A stretch of DNA of 64,000 bases, taken from assembly GCA_037043015.1 (NCBI GenBank), contig CM073322.1, forward strand, positions 29,744,864-29,808,863. Reading direction: 5' to 3'. The notes under the pieces are model-generated. The model searched no databases. It was not told the origin of the DNA and worked only from the letters and a program-made list of their open reading frames with translations. Shown one piece after another: positions 37,329 through 47,481 of this stretch; position 1 is the stretch's first letter; each line of letters opens with the position of its first letter. This DNA comes from Bryum argenteum. Its lineage: Eukaryota > Streptophyta > Bryopsida > Bryales > Bryaceae. A program made the translations under genes and the position numbers.

Positions 37329-38630
37329 AGAACCTCATTGCCAGTGTTTGATGGAGCAGTGTGGGTTGGCGTGGCGTCCGCCACAAACACCCCTGAGAGT
37401 GACACACCGCTGATTGTTGTAGGAAAAAGCGTCTTCTGTATCTTAGCTGACGTGATGAGGTCACAGCGGCGAATTCCCCTTCGTTGGCGACGAAGCCAGC
37501 GAGCTCGATGGAAGCTTCCTTCTGTCTCCAATCGGTTACTGCTCCGTAAATGTGTCATTGTTGCCTCCATCTTCGTTTCGCACTTTCGCTCCGTTCAATT
37601 TCGTCTCTGTTCTTTCCGTTTCTTTTTCTTTTCGTCTATTGCTGCTTCCGTTCGCTCCGTTTCTTTTTCTTCCCGTTTCTTTTTCTTTCCGTTCCTTTTT
37701 ACTTCTCTCTCTTCGTTTTCTTTTCACTTCTCTCTCTGGGTTCCGTGTTTCTCCATCTCATTCTCTTCCCTTCCTCACATCTTTTCTACTATTTTCTTCG
37801 TCATGCTTCCAATGTTCTTCTTCTCAGCACTTCCTATCTTTGAACTCTCCTTTGTCGCGAAGCGCAGGTTGCAGAAACCTAAAAATAGACTTTTGTTCGG
37901 AGGACATGGTGGCTTGCATGCGAGTTCGTATTCATGATTCCCCCTTCGGAACATTGATGTGTTTGCAGTTATTACTCGAGTCGAGGTGCATGGTGCTGCT
38001 GGACCTGCGGACAAGGCTGCTCTTCCTAAAGTTTAGATCTGAGTACATCGGTAAGTTGAAATCCTTAAGCTTGCTAGCATTACTGAGTTGGAGAAAGACA
38101 TTCTGATTGTATTCCTAGGCATGACGTGCACCTAAAATTGTGTACAACTCTTTTCTTCTCCTAAATTCAAATCATATTTTTCACTCTTATGAAATGGACA
38201 AAACATTGCTGGTGAGGGCGACGAGCATGCACAACCCTCAATTAGTACGTACTAACGTGACATTAACATCTGTTGAAAGCCCTGGATCTATAACAGCTCA
38301 TACTTTCCTCTGAATGTCGTCACCGTCAGATTTACCAAGACTTGTTAGGTTCGATGCTCATCTTGTGATCGGTGTCTAACCTCAGCCCAGCTTGTTGTCT
38401 TCATGTTTACCAATCATGTACCAGAATCTCGCATTCATGGTACGTACATGATTAGTTCCTAGCTGGTTACCTTGACACCATCTTTGCAAGATAGTGCTTA
38501 AATCATCATGAAGGTGCCTCATTGTAGTTGCATGAAAATGTCGTCTTCTATAGTTGTTGGTATTCATGATCATACCTTCATGAAACCTCCCAAATGTATC
38601 ATATGACCCGATTGTTGTTTGCGTTTGCAG
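37329..38630. promoter_or_regulatory. PPR-SMR 5' flank with a pyrimidine-rich tract
   Basis: This lies just upstream of the PPR-SMR start, on its opposite side. At 37550-37800 the + strand is C/T-rich with repeated CCGTTTCTTTTTCTT words. Long frames crossing it are repeat-driven. No TATA box was identified. Confidence 0.45.
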
Positions 38631-38982
38631 GTTCGAATTTCAATAGAATCTCAGTAGGATGTGAAGCGGCTCAATTCCAACCATTGACAGTTTGGGCCAG
38701 GGATGAGAAACCTGAGCATGCATGTGTGTGCTCATCGCTGCCTGGTGTGTCCAGAAAGACGCCAATTGTCAGGTGATACTCTTCATACACTGTAATCTGT
38801 TTTGACAATCATTTAGTTTAAAGATATACCAGGCGTATCATCTAATCCTAAATGCTTCATGTTGTAGAATTCAGCTTCCAGCGGCGGTGATGCTGGCGAA
38901 TTTCACCAACCCCACAGCAGAGAAACCGTCATTGCTTGTTCATGTGGAGGATGAGACCTACTTTCACGAGTTTGGACATGTG
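38631..38982 (+). pseudogene. Two-exon fragment of an M3 (thimet oligopeptidase-like) zinc peptidase
   Basis: Exon A (38631-38772) and exon B (38868-38982) join in frame across a 95-bp GT-AG intron. Exon A ends with a region like the ...GKYGHACV... segment of M3 peptidases. Exon B has LPAAVMLANFTNPTAEKPSL, then the zinc-binding signature FHEFGHV, and ends at an intact donor GTAAGT. In complete M3 enzymes a further helix follows with the third zinc ligand (glutamate). I find no such exon in the next 1.6 kb and no convincing N-terminal exons, so this is a gene fragment rather than a working peptidase. M3 enzymes normally run to about 650-700 residues and degrade oligopeptides in cytosol or organelles. 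It could be a captured exon pair or the remains of a local duplication. Confidence 0.75.
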
Positions 38983-40787
38983 GTAAGTCAATGATCGATG
39001 TAGCACTGATCATGGGTGCGTCTAGTCTCTGAATCTTTAGCTACCGGAATGCATGCCTTGAATTTTTGTATGATTCTTGGATTGAACATTGTGAGCGAGA
39101 ATCGTCTATTCTGTTGTTAGACTGGGTAAGTAGGGGATAGAGCAGTTCGATGGTCATCTGCACATGGTTGTGCATGTATCTTTGCCATGGAACACTCTTA
39201 GAACTCTCACCACATCACAAGCCAAATTAGACTATCGGCGAGTTTTTTGAGAGTGACAAAGGTGGAGAATACTAAATCATGCATGTAAGGAGCACCTTAC
39301 TTTGTTACCACTAAATCTTTGCGCATTTCATAGGTGGCTTTTTCGCACTTCTACCTTTTTCATGTTTTTATAATTATTTACATAATAGAATGAGTTGTAT
39401 CATCAATGACTTTGACTAGGAATTTTTTGGACAATTTGACGATGGTTGTGATGTACTAAGGTAGAACCCAAGGCGGAATCTACACAAGCGGCAGGTGATA
39501 AGCAAGCTCGAACTAGGGCTTCGAGTAGGGCTTCATGTGCCAAGTGAGCAATTACTCCCATACAACCGGCACACCAGCCTCGCGGGAAGCCCACCCCACC
39601 GAACTTTCTACTTGCTTCAATACCGTGGCGCATTGAACTTTCTTGAGTACCATCGTCCACCGATATTTCTTCTTTGCCCTTACTCGCCCCGAACTTTCTT
39701 CTCTGCCCTCCTCGAATTGTCTTCTTTGCCCTCTACTCTTGCCTCGAACCCCTCGCTCACCGAACTTTCTTATGTGCCCTCGCTCTCCCACGTACAACTT
39801 TTGCATTCATTGAAGGAAGTCCGGCTTGTTGTCACTGTTGCAGAGCTCCTATTCAAACCCATCTTCTTGTTGTTACAATCCTTTGAAGTTCGTTAAAATT
39901 ATAATCATGCTTTGTAAGTTCTTCTTGCTGGTTTTGATAATCACAAAGAAAATGTGAATCAGTAAAGAGTGTTGAAGTAATGGTATGTCATTAAAGACAA
40001 TCAAATTTTTATCATAATTGCTATACCTTTAAAGCAGTATATTTTACTTAAAACCTTGAGTACTTAACACATATCAATATTTTATATCACTTGACTGCTT
40101 AACACATATCACTATTTCATTTTGAATTTGAGTAAATTATGTTATAAGTATAATTTAATGAGCCATTTGATCATATCAACATAAAATTACAATCTCAATT
40201 TGAAATATATGAAACCCCGCTTTACTTCTTCCGAGATGGATAATCTCATCAAATTGAGATAATATTGATTGCCAGTTGCATTAAATTGTTTCTGAACTCT
40301 TAACCTTTGAATGTATCGAGATTGTGCAACTTAGGGAGCTTGATACGGACTGCCAACTTCTTATGTTAGTCATACTCCACTGAGTTTGATGTGGAAGGCT
40401 CTACTTAAATATGCCCAATTTTTCGTGTGAAGTGCACACAACAGCCTCCAAGCTTAGCTACCACCTTCTTATTCAAAATTTCACACACATCGTGAAGATG
40501 GATGACAAAGTCCTGAAGCTCCGACTTCGTTTTGTCTTCGCAATTTTGTACGTTAGAGAGTTAGAGAGTTTGTCTGGAGATGTGGGGTGATTTCTGTATG
40601 GCATTGGCAACAACTTTGTTGCATCACTTTTGCAATGCACGGATTCAAGCGAGTGCACAGGCGGCGGTAACAATGACTTAGAGACACAAGAGAGGGTTGC
40701 GACAACGTGGGCTTTATTATCAAAACCTCTTTGGATCATTTAATGCAAGGGAGTTGAAAGGACGGATGTGTATAAACGTCTCGACAT
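38983..40787. other. Intergenic, no supported gene
   Basis: AT-rich in most parts. The frame at 39495-39896 looks compositional. No M3 continuation is visible. Confidence 0.4.
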
Positions 40788-41510
40788 TCAAATTCTTGTA
40801 TTCCTCTTTTGCCACATCTACGAACATGATACGAACATGGGGTCCGCAAATCCAGTTCACATTAAGGTGGCACTTGCAATCTCAAGATTGGCCACATGTA
40901 ATTCCATACAAAATATTGATTTGTATAAGATTGGCATTTCAACAAATCGGCTAGCAGTTTCTCAATTTTGTGCTGCCATGAAGACAATCCTTCTTAAGAG
41001 ATTCATTAGATAGCCTAAATTGCCATCATGGAGAAATGCACCAAAGAATTATAAATTTGCATCACATACCTTATGTAATTGGGGCGGTTGATGGATCACA
41101 CATACCCATTATTGGACCACGACTCTATGCTACACACTAACTGCAAAGAATTCCATTCAGTCCTTTAGTAGGATGTGTTATCAACCAAATGCCTATTCTA
41201 GGACTTCGATATAGGCCATGTTGGATCATTGGAGGATGCAGATCTCAGGGAAGGACTAAGATCATACAATTTTGTAAGGCTGGAGAGCTCAGCCGTTTGC
41301 TTTGGTTGGCAATGTTGTATAACTTTATTGTCCGTGGATGCTAGCTCCATTCAAGAGCGACAAGCATGGACCATCGCGAAAAGAGTATTATTGGAACTTT
41401 GTGCAAAGCTCTACACGAATGTGCATCGAACGAGCCTTTGGCATACTGAACAGTAGATGGAAGATTCTCCTCTAAGAGAAGTGACATGCGCCTCAAGAAT
41501 GTGCCCGAAT
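40788..41510 (+). pseudogene. PIF/Harbinger DDE transposase, frameshifted
   Basis: The nuclease is readable across several frames. First comes LATCNSIQNIDLYKIG with a LLKRFIR end (to 41013). Next is YVIGAVDGSHIPIIGP (about 41075-41122), holding the first catalytic D. Then DFDIGHVGSLEDADLREG (about 41205-41260) holds the second D, followed by WMLAPFKSDKHGPSRKEYYW and finally RMCIERAFGILNSRWK (about 41420-41475), holding the E. At least three frame changes and several stops make it inactive. PIF/Harbinger elements move with a partner SANT/Myb-like protein. A candidate remnant on the opposite strand is discussed at 41712-42044. Confidence 0.85.
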
Positions 41511-41711
41511 TTGTTCACTATCAGCAATTTGCTTATCTTTTCCAATGTACTCCACATCATCACTTTCTAATTTGCAATAATGTGAAGGACAAAGACGTAT
41601 CACCACAAGAAAATCAAATGGATGGCATTTACAAAGAAGGAAAATACCTTGCTTCAGTGGTGTGGAGAAAACACCTCGCATTTCTCCATGAATTGTAATA
41701 AACTCGATGAC

Positions 41712-42044
41712 CTAGTGATCCTTCTCTATTTTCCAGTGCCTCGCGCTATTGAGGACATCAACTTCTTGCTTTACGTCATTGAACTCAACAATTTCAACTT
41801 TTTTCCTTACACCTCCTCTCCGTTTCTTGGTGCTTGTGGATGGGCCTGTGACGCACTCCTCTGATGTGGATGGGCCTGTGACGCACTCCTCTGATGTGGA
41901 TGGGCCTGTGACGCACTCCTCTGAACCACGCTTTTGCGAATCTGACGTGAGAGCAATGGTGGTGGGAGCTGTAATCTCCGAAGGAGGTGCAAACCCCAAC
42001 CCTTGAACTGAAGGCATGAAAGAATGTGAGAAAATAAAAGGCAT
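41712..42044 (-). CDS. Unrecognised frame with three 10-residue repeats, possibly element-encoded
   Basis: A 110-codon frame lies 3' of the Harbinger transposase on the other strand. It contains EECVTGPSTS three times, followed by a basic KKRRGGVRKK. Plant Harbinger elements carry a second, divergently oriented DNA-binding gene, which would suit the position, but I see no SANT/Myb helix. The repeat unit is the minisatellite at 41836-41925. It may be an element remnant or chance. Confidence 0.25.
   Translation of the reverse strand: MPFIFSHSFMPSVQGLGFAPPSEITAPTTIALTSDSQKRGSEECVTGPSTSEECVTGPSTSEECVTGPSTSTKKRRGGVRKKVEIVEFNDVKQEVDVLNSARHWKIEKDH
41836..41925. repeat. 30-bp tandem repeat, three units
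   Basis: Three identical 30-bp units start at 41836, 41866 and 41896 (core GGGCCTGTGACGCACTCC). Confidence 0.95.
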
Positions 42045-42189
42045 TTGGCCATGAAGAGAAGGAAAACCCTGGAAAAATGGCGGAGGAGAAATGTCGCCTC
42101 GTTGAAGACTAAATTTGCTCCACCCAGAAAGAGGATTGGTGGTGGAACATTGTTCGCATTGGCATCACCAATTTGTACAAAGGTCCCTG

Positions 42190-42785
42190 CGAATCCATGG
42201 AAAGAAATGCGCCGGAGAGAAGGAGAGGAGAGAAGGAGAGTATGCGCGCTAGAGAGAAGGAGAGGATGCACGCCGTAGAGAAGGAGAGTAAGCCACGCCG
42301 GAGAGAAGGGGAGTATGCGACGGTGGAGAGAATGAGAGTACGCCGGAGAGAAGGAGAGTTCACGCCGGAGAGAAGGAGAGTATGCGCGCCCAACCATGTG
42401 GTACGTGTGGTAGTCATGGAAAAGAAATGGAAAGCACGTTGGAGAGAAGAAGAGTATGCGCGCCGCAAAGAAGGAGAGTACGCGCAGGCGAGAGAAGGAG
42501 TGTATGCGCGACTCATAGAAGGAGAGTACGCGCCGTCAAGAGAAGGAGTGTACGCGCCGCCGAGAGAAGTAGTGTACGCGCGACGCATAGAAGGAGAGTA
42601 CGCGCGCCAGCCATGTGGTACGTGTGGCAGTCAGGGAAAAGAAATGGAAAGCGCGCTGGAGAGAAGAAGAGTACGCACGCCGTAGAGAAGGAGAGTACGC
42701 ACGCCGTAGAGAAGGAGAGTACGCGCCCCCGGAGAGAAGAAATGTACGCGCCGGTGAGAAGGAGAGTAAGCGCGACGGCCGTGTG
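42190..42785. repeat. Degenerate GAGAGAAGGAGAGTACGCGC minisatellite
   Basis: About 25 units of 20-26 bp are built from GAGAAGGAGAGTA and CGCGCC words. A larger module (CCATGTGGTACGTGTGG plus flank) recurs at about 42396 and 42612. Frames on both strands read as simple peptide repeats, which is typical of a minisatellite. Confidence 0.85.
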
Positions 42786-43637
42786 GTACGCCTCTAAATT
42801 ACCAAGGCTTATTCAATTATTGAGTAAAGAAACTTGAAGCAAGTTGGTCTCTCAAAATAGATCCCAAGAAATGGTGTTGATATGACATTTGGTGCGACTA
42901 AACATTTGGTTAAATGTTTGCTTGTTACCATTTTCAACAACTTCTGGCTTGTCTCAGTTTTGAACAATCTTTGTCGTAGCTTGTCATTATTCTCAACAAT
43001 CTCATTCCTCTCTTCTCAAAATGCAAAACAATTTTGAATCCTTACAAGTCACTATTTCAAAACAAATTTTGACAAGAATTGTCACTATTCATAAGAATCT
43101 AAATTTTTACCCATTAGCATTGGATTGAAAAATTTGTTTTCACTTATCATGATATACAGGACTCTCAATTCTTACTTAGTACTACCAAAGGCAATCAAAA
43201 TTGGCAATTAATACTATTTGAGGCAACTATTAGCAAATTGTGATGATTACATGCAAATCCTCCTACGTGTTTATGAAGCTCTGATGACTCTATGTTACAC
43301 AACATGAACCAAAATTAGTGTTGGAATCATGGAGATAAAATGGCTGTAGTTTTATGATATAAATAAGGTTGAAGTGCTCAACTTTTGTTGAAACAAACTC
43401 ATGCGCCCTCTGCACGAGCACTCTAAGCTGATAAACCAATTGCCTTAAGCATGATCCTCTTTAGTCGTTCAACATTCTTGATCTTCTCCCAACCTTCAAA
43501 CCTTCAAGCCCTCTAAATCAAGTTTAGTAGCTAAATGAATGAAATTTATGACTATACAAGCTCTTCAGAACAATAGCAAGGATGTGACAACAATAGCAAG
43601 AATGTGGGCCAAAATAAAGTAGGTGAGCTATCCTTCT
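42786..43637. other. AT-rich intergenic
   Basis: No supported gene. No clear repeat boundary. Confidence 0.35.
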
Positions 43638-43895
43638 AACCCCCAATTCGGTTAAAATGGCATTATTCCGGTAAAATGGCACACCTCAACTTTCTGAAAT
43701 GTAGTTCAAAAACCATGTGATATAACAGAATTTTACTGTGATATTATGGAAAATGATTGACAATGTATATAAAGAAGTGATATTACAAAAAAAAATTGTG
43801 ATACTACAGAATATACCATTTTATATGAGTACAAATGTAAGATCTAGTGTGACAAAATGGCACATGGCATAGTGCCATTTTAATGGAATTGGGGT
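43638..43895. mobile_element. Inverted-repeat element (MITE) of uncertain class
   Basis: The left end AACCCCCAATTCGGTTAAAA and the right end, inverted, AAACCCCAATTCCATTAAAA match over most of 20 bp. Both continue into an ATGGCA word. No clean target duplication. Confidence 0.5.
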
Positions 43896-44836
43896 TTTCT
43901 CTAGTGCACATGGTGATAAAACTTGATATCATGTCAGTGAAGAGAAACCTTCAATGGTGACACCTTAGGGTGCAAGGGATTAATTTCATTTCAGAATGAT
44001 CATTAGCCTTGCGAGCAAATTACTACACTTATTAGGGTACATTTAAGCATGGAACTTTTATTTATTGATTCATGATCACACAATATTAGGTTAAATTTAT
44101 GTTCATATTCAGCGTGCTCTTAGGCTAGACTTTGAGTATTTTGCACCTTTTTCTATCTACGATCTTAGGGTCTTACCAAAACTCTTAAAAAACTTTACAT
44201 GTACCAAAATTAGGATAAATTATAATCACATGGTACTACAAATTTAGAAATTCAGGAAAATTTGTGCTCATGGCCAACAACCGGATCACTACGTTACAAC
44301 GACAATGTCTAATCAAGCTTGTCTTGAGTCCTCTCGTGAACAAATCTGATTTGACAATTGTCCCAATCATATTTGGGCGTATAAACCTCAAAATCGCCTT
44401 CTTCTTGAATTTTAAATACAAAATATAATACCCTAACCACATACACAACAAACATTAGCCCTAATTCGTATTAGATGTATATGGCATTTGAAAGCTTAGA
44501 TCATTTTAAAGTGTATGTAATTGATGACGTTAGCCCTAGTTTAGTACTAGGGTATACTATAAAAATATTTAACCATAGTGAAATACTTAAACATCCATGG
44601 AATTAAGAGCCATTAGTTTTAGAAAAATATTAAATTAATCTTTTTTGAATACAAATCTTGGTAATAGGGTGCCTTTGTTTCTAAATCTCCACGAAATTTT
44701 TCAAAAAAATTCTCACTGTTCACCACTCTACCCTCACATGCGTGTATTCCTCATGATATATGCTCATTTATTTTCAAAATCTACACCAAATTGATTTAAA
44801 TACAAAAACTTCAAACATTCACTATAAAGAAGAAGA
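43896..44836. other. AT-rich intergenic, partial family E sequence near 44690-44836
   Basis: The words ATATATGCTCATTTATT and CAAATTGATTTAAATAC echo 21520-21620. No gene. Confidence 0.4.
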
Positions 44837-45010
44837 TATTACAATACAGGAGGCTTTGTCTCACACGACGGTTCCGCGCTGGAATCCGTCGTCGTGGATT
44901 CCAACGGTCAATACCCATTTTGAAGTTTATCAACTTATTTGAAGTTTATGAACGTTTTATAGCTTTAGGCAATCCAAGTTGAACGTGCTCAAGGGCACGG
45001 GTCCCACTAG
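44837..45010 (+). mobile_element. 174-bp insertion between 19-bp direct repeats, ending in hairpin plus CACTAG
   Basis: The 19-bp TTCACTATAAAGAAGAAGA lies at 44818-44836 and again at 45011-45029, flanking the insert. Inside is a hairpin (CGACGG...CCGTCG near 44857). Near the 3' end lies another (GTGCTCAAGGGCAC) followed by GGGTCCCACTAG|T. The 3' end looks Helitron-like, but the long duplication is retroposon-like. Confidence 0.5.
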
Positions 45011-45453
45011 TTCACTATAAAGAAGAAGAGTTTCTTTTCATTTTAACATTATGTTTTTTGAGCATGGAAAAAGGGAACCAAAACATGATCTCACCATTGA
45101 GATTTTCAATACATTAACCCTTGAAGATTCTTAAGAACCCGATACGGGTTTTGAACAAAATGACCGTTATAATCTCACATATGAAGAAGAATTAACTCTT
45201 CAAATTCAAGCATGCAAGTGGTATATTAAGTAAGCTTCAAGATCCTAGTGTGAAACCTCATTGATAATTCTTAGAGTGAGCTTTTTGGGTTTAGAAGTAT
45301 AAAGAGGGCAGTTTTTATAATTTAGGCAATTTTGCATCAAGGATCACTTTGTCATATGGTTTTTTCAACTTACCTTGGTGTTAGATTTATTGTTAGTCGA
45401 GCAACTCTGGTTAGTTGTTGCAGCAGTCCACTAAATTAGATGAATGTGCGGAT

Positions 45454-45860
45454 TCTCTAATTTTGTTTACATAATATATATAAAAAAGAGAATAGGATCC
45501 CCGTTCGGCGATGCTTTGTACCTACCAAACCGTCCTATTCTCTACACCTTCCTACTCACCAAACCTTCCTACCCTCCAAACCTTCCTCCCACCAAACCTA
45601 CCTACCTACCTACCCTCCAAACCTTCCTACCCACCACACCTTCCTACCCATCAACGTACCAACTTACCAACATACAAACCTACCATCCTACAAACTTACC
45701 AATCAACCTATCTACCTACCTTCTTTTATGTTTTTTAGATTCTGTAAATTAAAGTTAAATATATTAAAAAAAACACGGGCATATATAAAAATAATATGGA
45801 ATGGTAGACACGAGTACCATATAAAGTGCTTCTCCGTCGGGACGAGGGGGACCTTACTAG
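45454..45860 (+). mobile_element. Helitron-like element, second copy
   Basis: It shares a CCTACC-rich left half and a CGGGCATATATAAAAATAAT right half with 30843-31582, and ends in a short hairpin followed by CTTACTAG|T. The 5' end is uncertain. Where the other copy has a 0.5-kb purine tract, this one has only about 10 A residues. A CCTTCCTACC-rich stretch runs from 45525 to 45720. Confidence 0.45.
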
Positions 45861-47481
45861 TAAATCAATATATTTGAATAAGTGGTTCAATTTTCAGAAG
45901 TTCAGAAGGCATTTTCATATCCCCCCAAAACAAACTCTTGAAATTCCGCTGCCACTCATTGAAGTGCAGGCTTTTCCCAGAAAATCTTCTTATTTAATCT
46001 TCAGGTGCACTTTAGAATTTGACTTGCCCATCAATGGAAGCTCAGCACCATGACACTTGTCTTACACTCTGGCACCATCCTATTAACATGCATGAATGAA
46101 TAAAACTTCAAAACCCCCCCCAAGAGTTAAATGCTGTACCCAAAATAAATGGTAGTTGACATTAAATAAAGGGAGAGGAAGACTGCTCACATGTCATAAC
46201 CTCATTGGTCGAACCATGTGACGAATCTACGTGGAGCTCGAATTGCAGAAGACGTAGATGCCTTGGATCTTCTGAGAGCAGACATTGAGTCAAGCTGGGT
46301 CTTGGTAGATTTGAGGACGGTGTGCCTTATTCAAAGTACAGTCTAGGTAGGGCGTAGATGCGAGAGCCGAGATTGCCGCCGAATGAAGCTCGTCAAGGTG
46401 GCGATCCGTGTGCGGTTCTGTGGTTTTGTCTGAATCTGTGGTGCTTCTGAAGCTCCCGGCTAACTTACTCGTTTCAATCGATTCCGAAAGTCGTAGCGTG
46501 CGTTTTGATGCACCTTTGTGTGAGTGAGTTGTACGCGTTTGAATCATTCCTCTTGCAAGTTTGCTTTCTTCAGCACGATTCGAGGTGGCTCCTTCTTGCG
46601 CTTCAAACTGTAGACGAGATGGAGCACCGGATGAAGTGTTGATGCGATCTAAAGGTTTGTATGCTGTTCCTCATTCATTCTTGTTTTTTTTTTGTTCCGC
46701 CGAGCGATTGTGAAACCGTTAGGATCCTCAATTAAGTGTCACGGATTCATGCGGAGTGGTGTCAGCCTCTCGTACATTGTCATGCCTGAGTGGTTGTTAA
46801 GAACGTTATTCATTTTTGAGAACATGTGCTTATACTTCAATTCCCGTTGACTTGTGAACCGTCACTGTGTGCTATTGTTGAAACTCTTTTCTCACCAGAG
46901 TAATAAATTGCTATTCGAATTTAGGTCTTTTACATGATCGGAGTTTCTGCTTTCGGATAGTAAATGTAGTGTAGAAACTGAGACTCCAGCATCTAAAATG
47001 TACGCTCCTGGTACATTTCTACCTCTAGAACATGCACCGGGTGTCTCCTGAGCCACACTTCCCCTGTTTATTAATGTCACCATTCTGAAGAGTAGCCTTG
47101 TTGGGATACTGCCTCTACTTCGAACTGCATGATGTCGATTGCGGTATTTAAAATTGGAGTTTCAGGTTGCGGTATCGCAAATTTTAAATGAAATTCTGGC
47201 TTGTGCGAGGGATATCTCTGCTTTAGTAGTACTCTGCTGCTCGTCACCTTTGAGTTATGAAGCTCACAGTGTAGCACTCTGAGGCGTTAATGACATCATA
47301 TATTTGGCAATACGATCGTTGTTGAAAATTTATCCTTTGTTCAGGCGTACGGAGGACGATTTGTCTTGGGTGGAATTTGCAGCACGATCGTCAAAAGCAT
47401 ATATTGGAGGACTCGCTTCTGAGCTCTCGTGGCCGTATGAAGTGAAAGTTCGTCGTGTTGATTACAGGCACCAGATTCAAC
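45861..47481 (+). promoter_or_regulatory. 5' flank and probable 5' UTR of the PITP-DUF547 gene
   Basis: GC rises from about 46190. Frames here are short and lack family features. The exact transcription start, any 5' UTR intron and core promoter are not visible. Confidence 0.4.

Noticed and set aside
37976..38036. EVHGAAGPADKAAL stretch as an N-terminal exon of the M3 peptidase
   Set aside because: The likeness is short, it meets a stop at once and has no proper splice context.
42173..42837. Arginine/glutamate-rich frames of 150-196 codons
   Set aside because: They follow a minisatellite and lack any domain.
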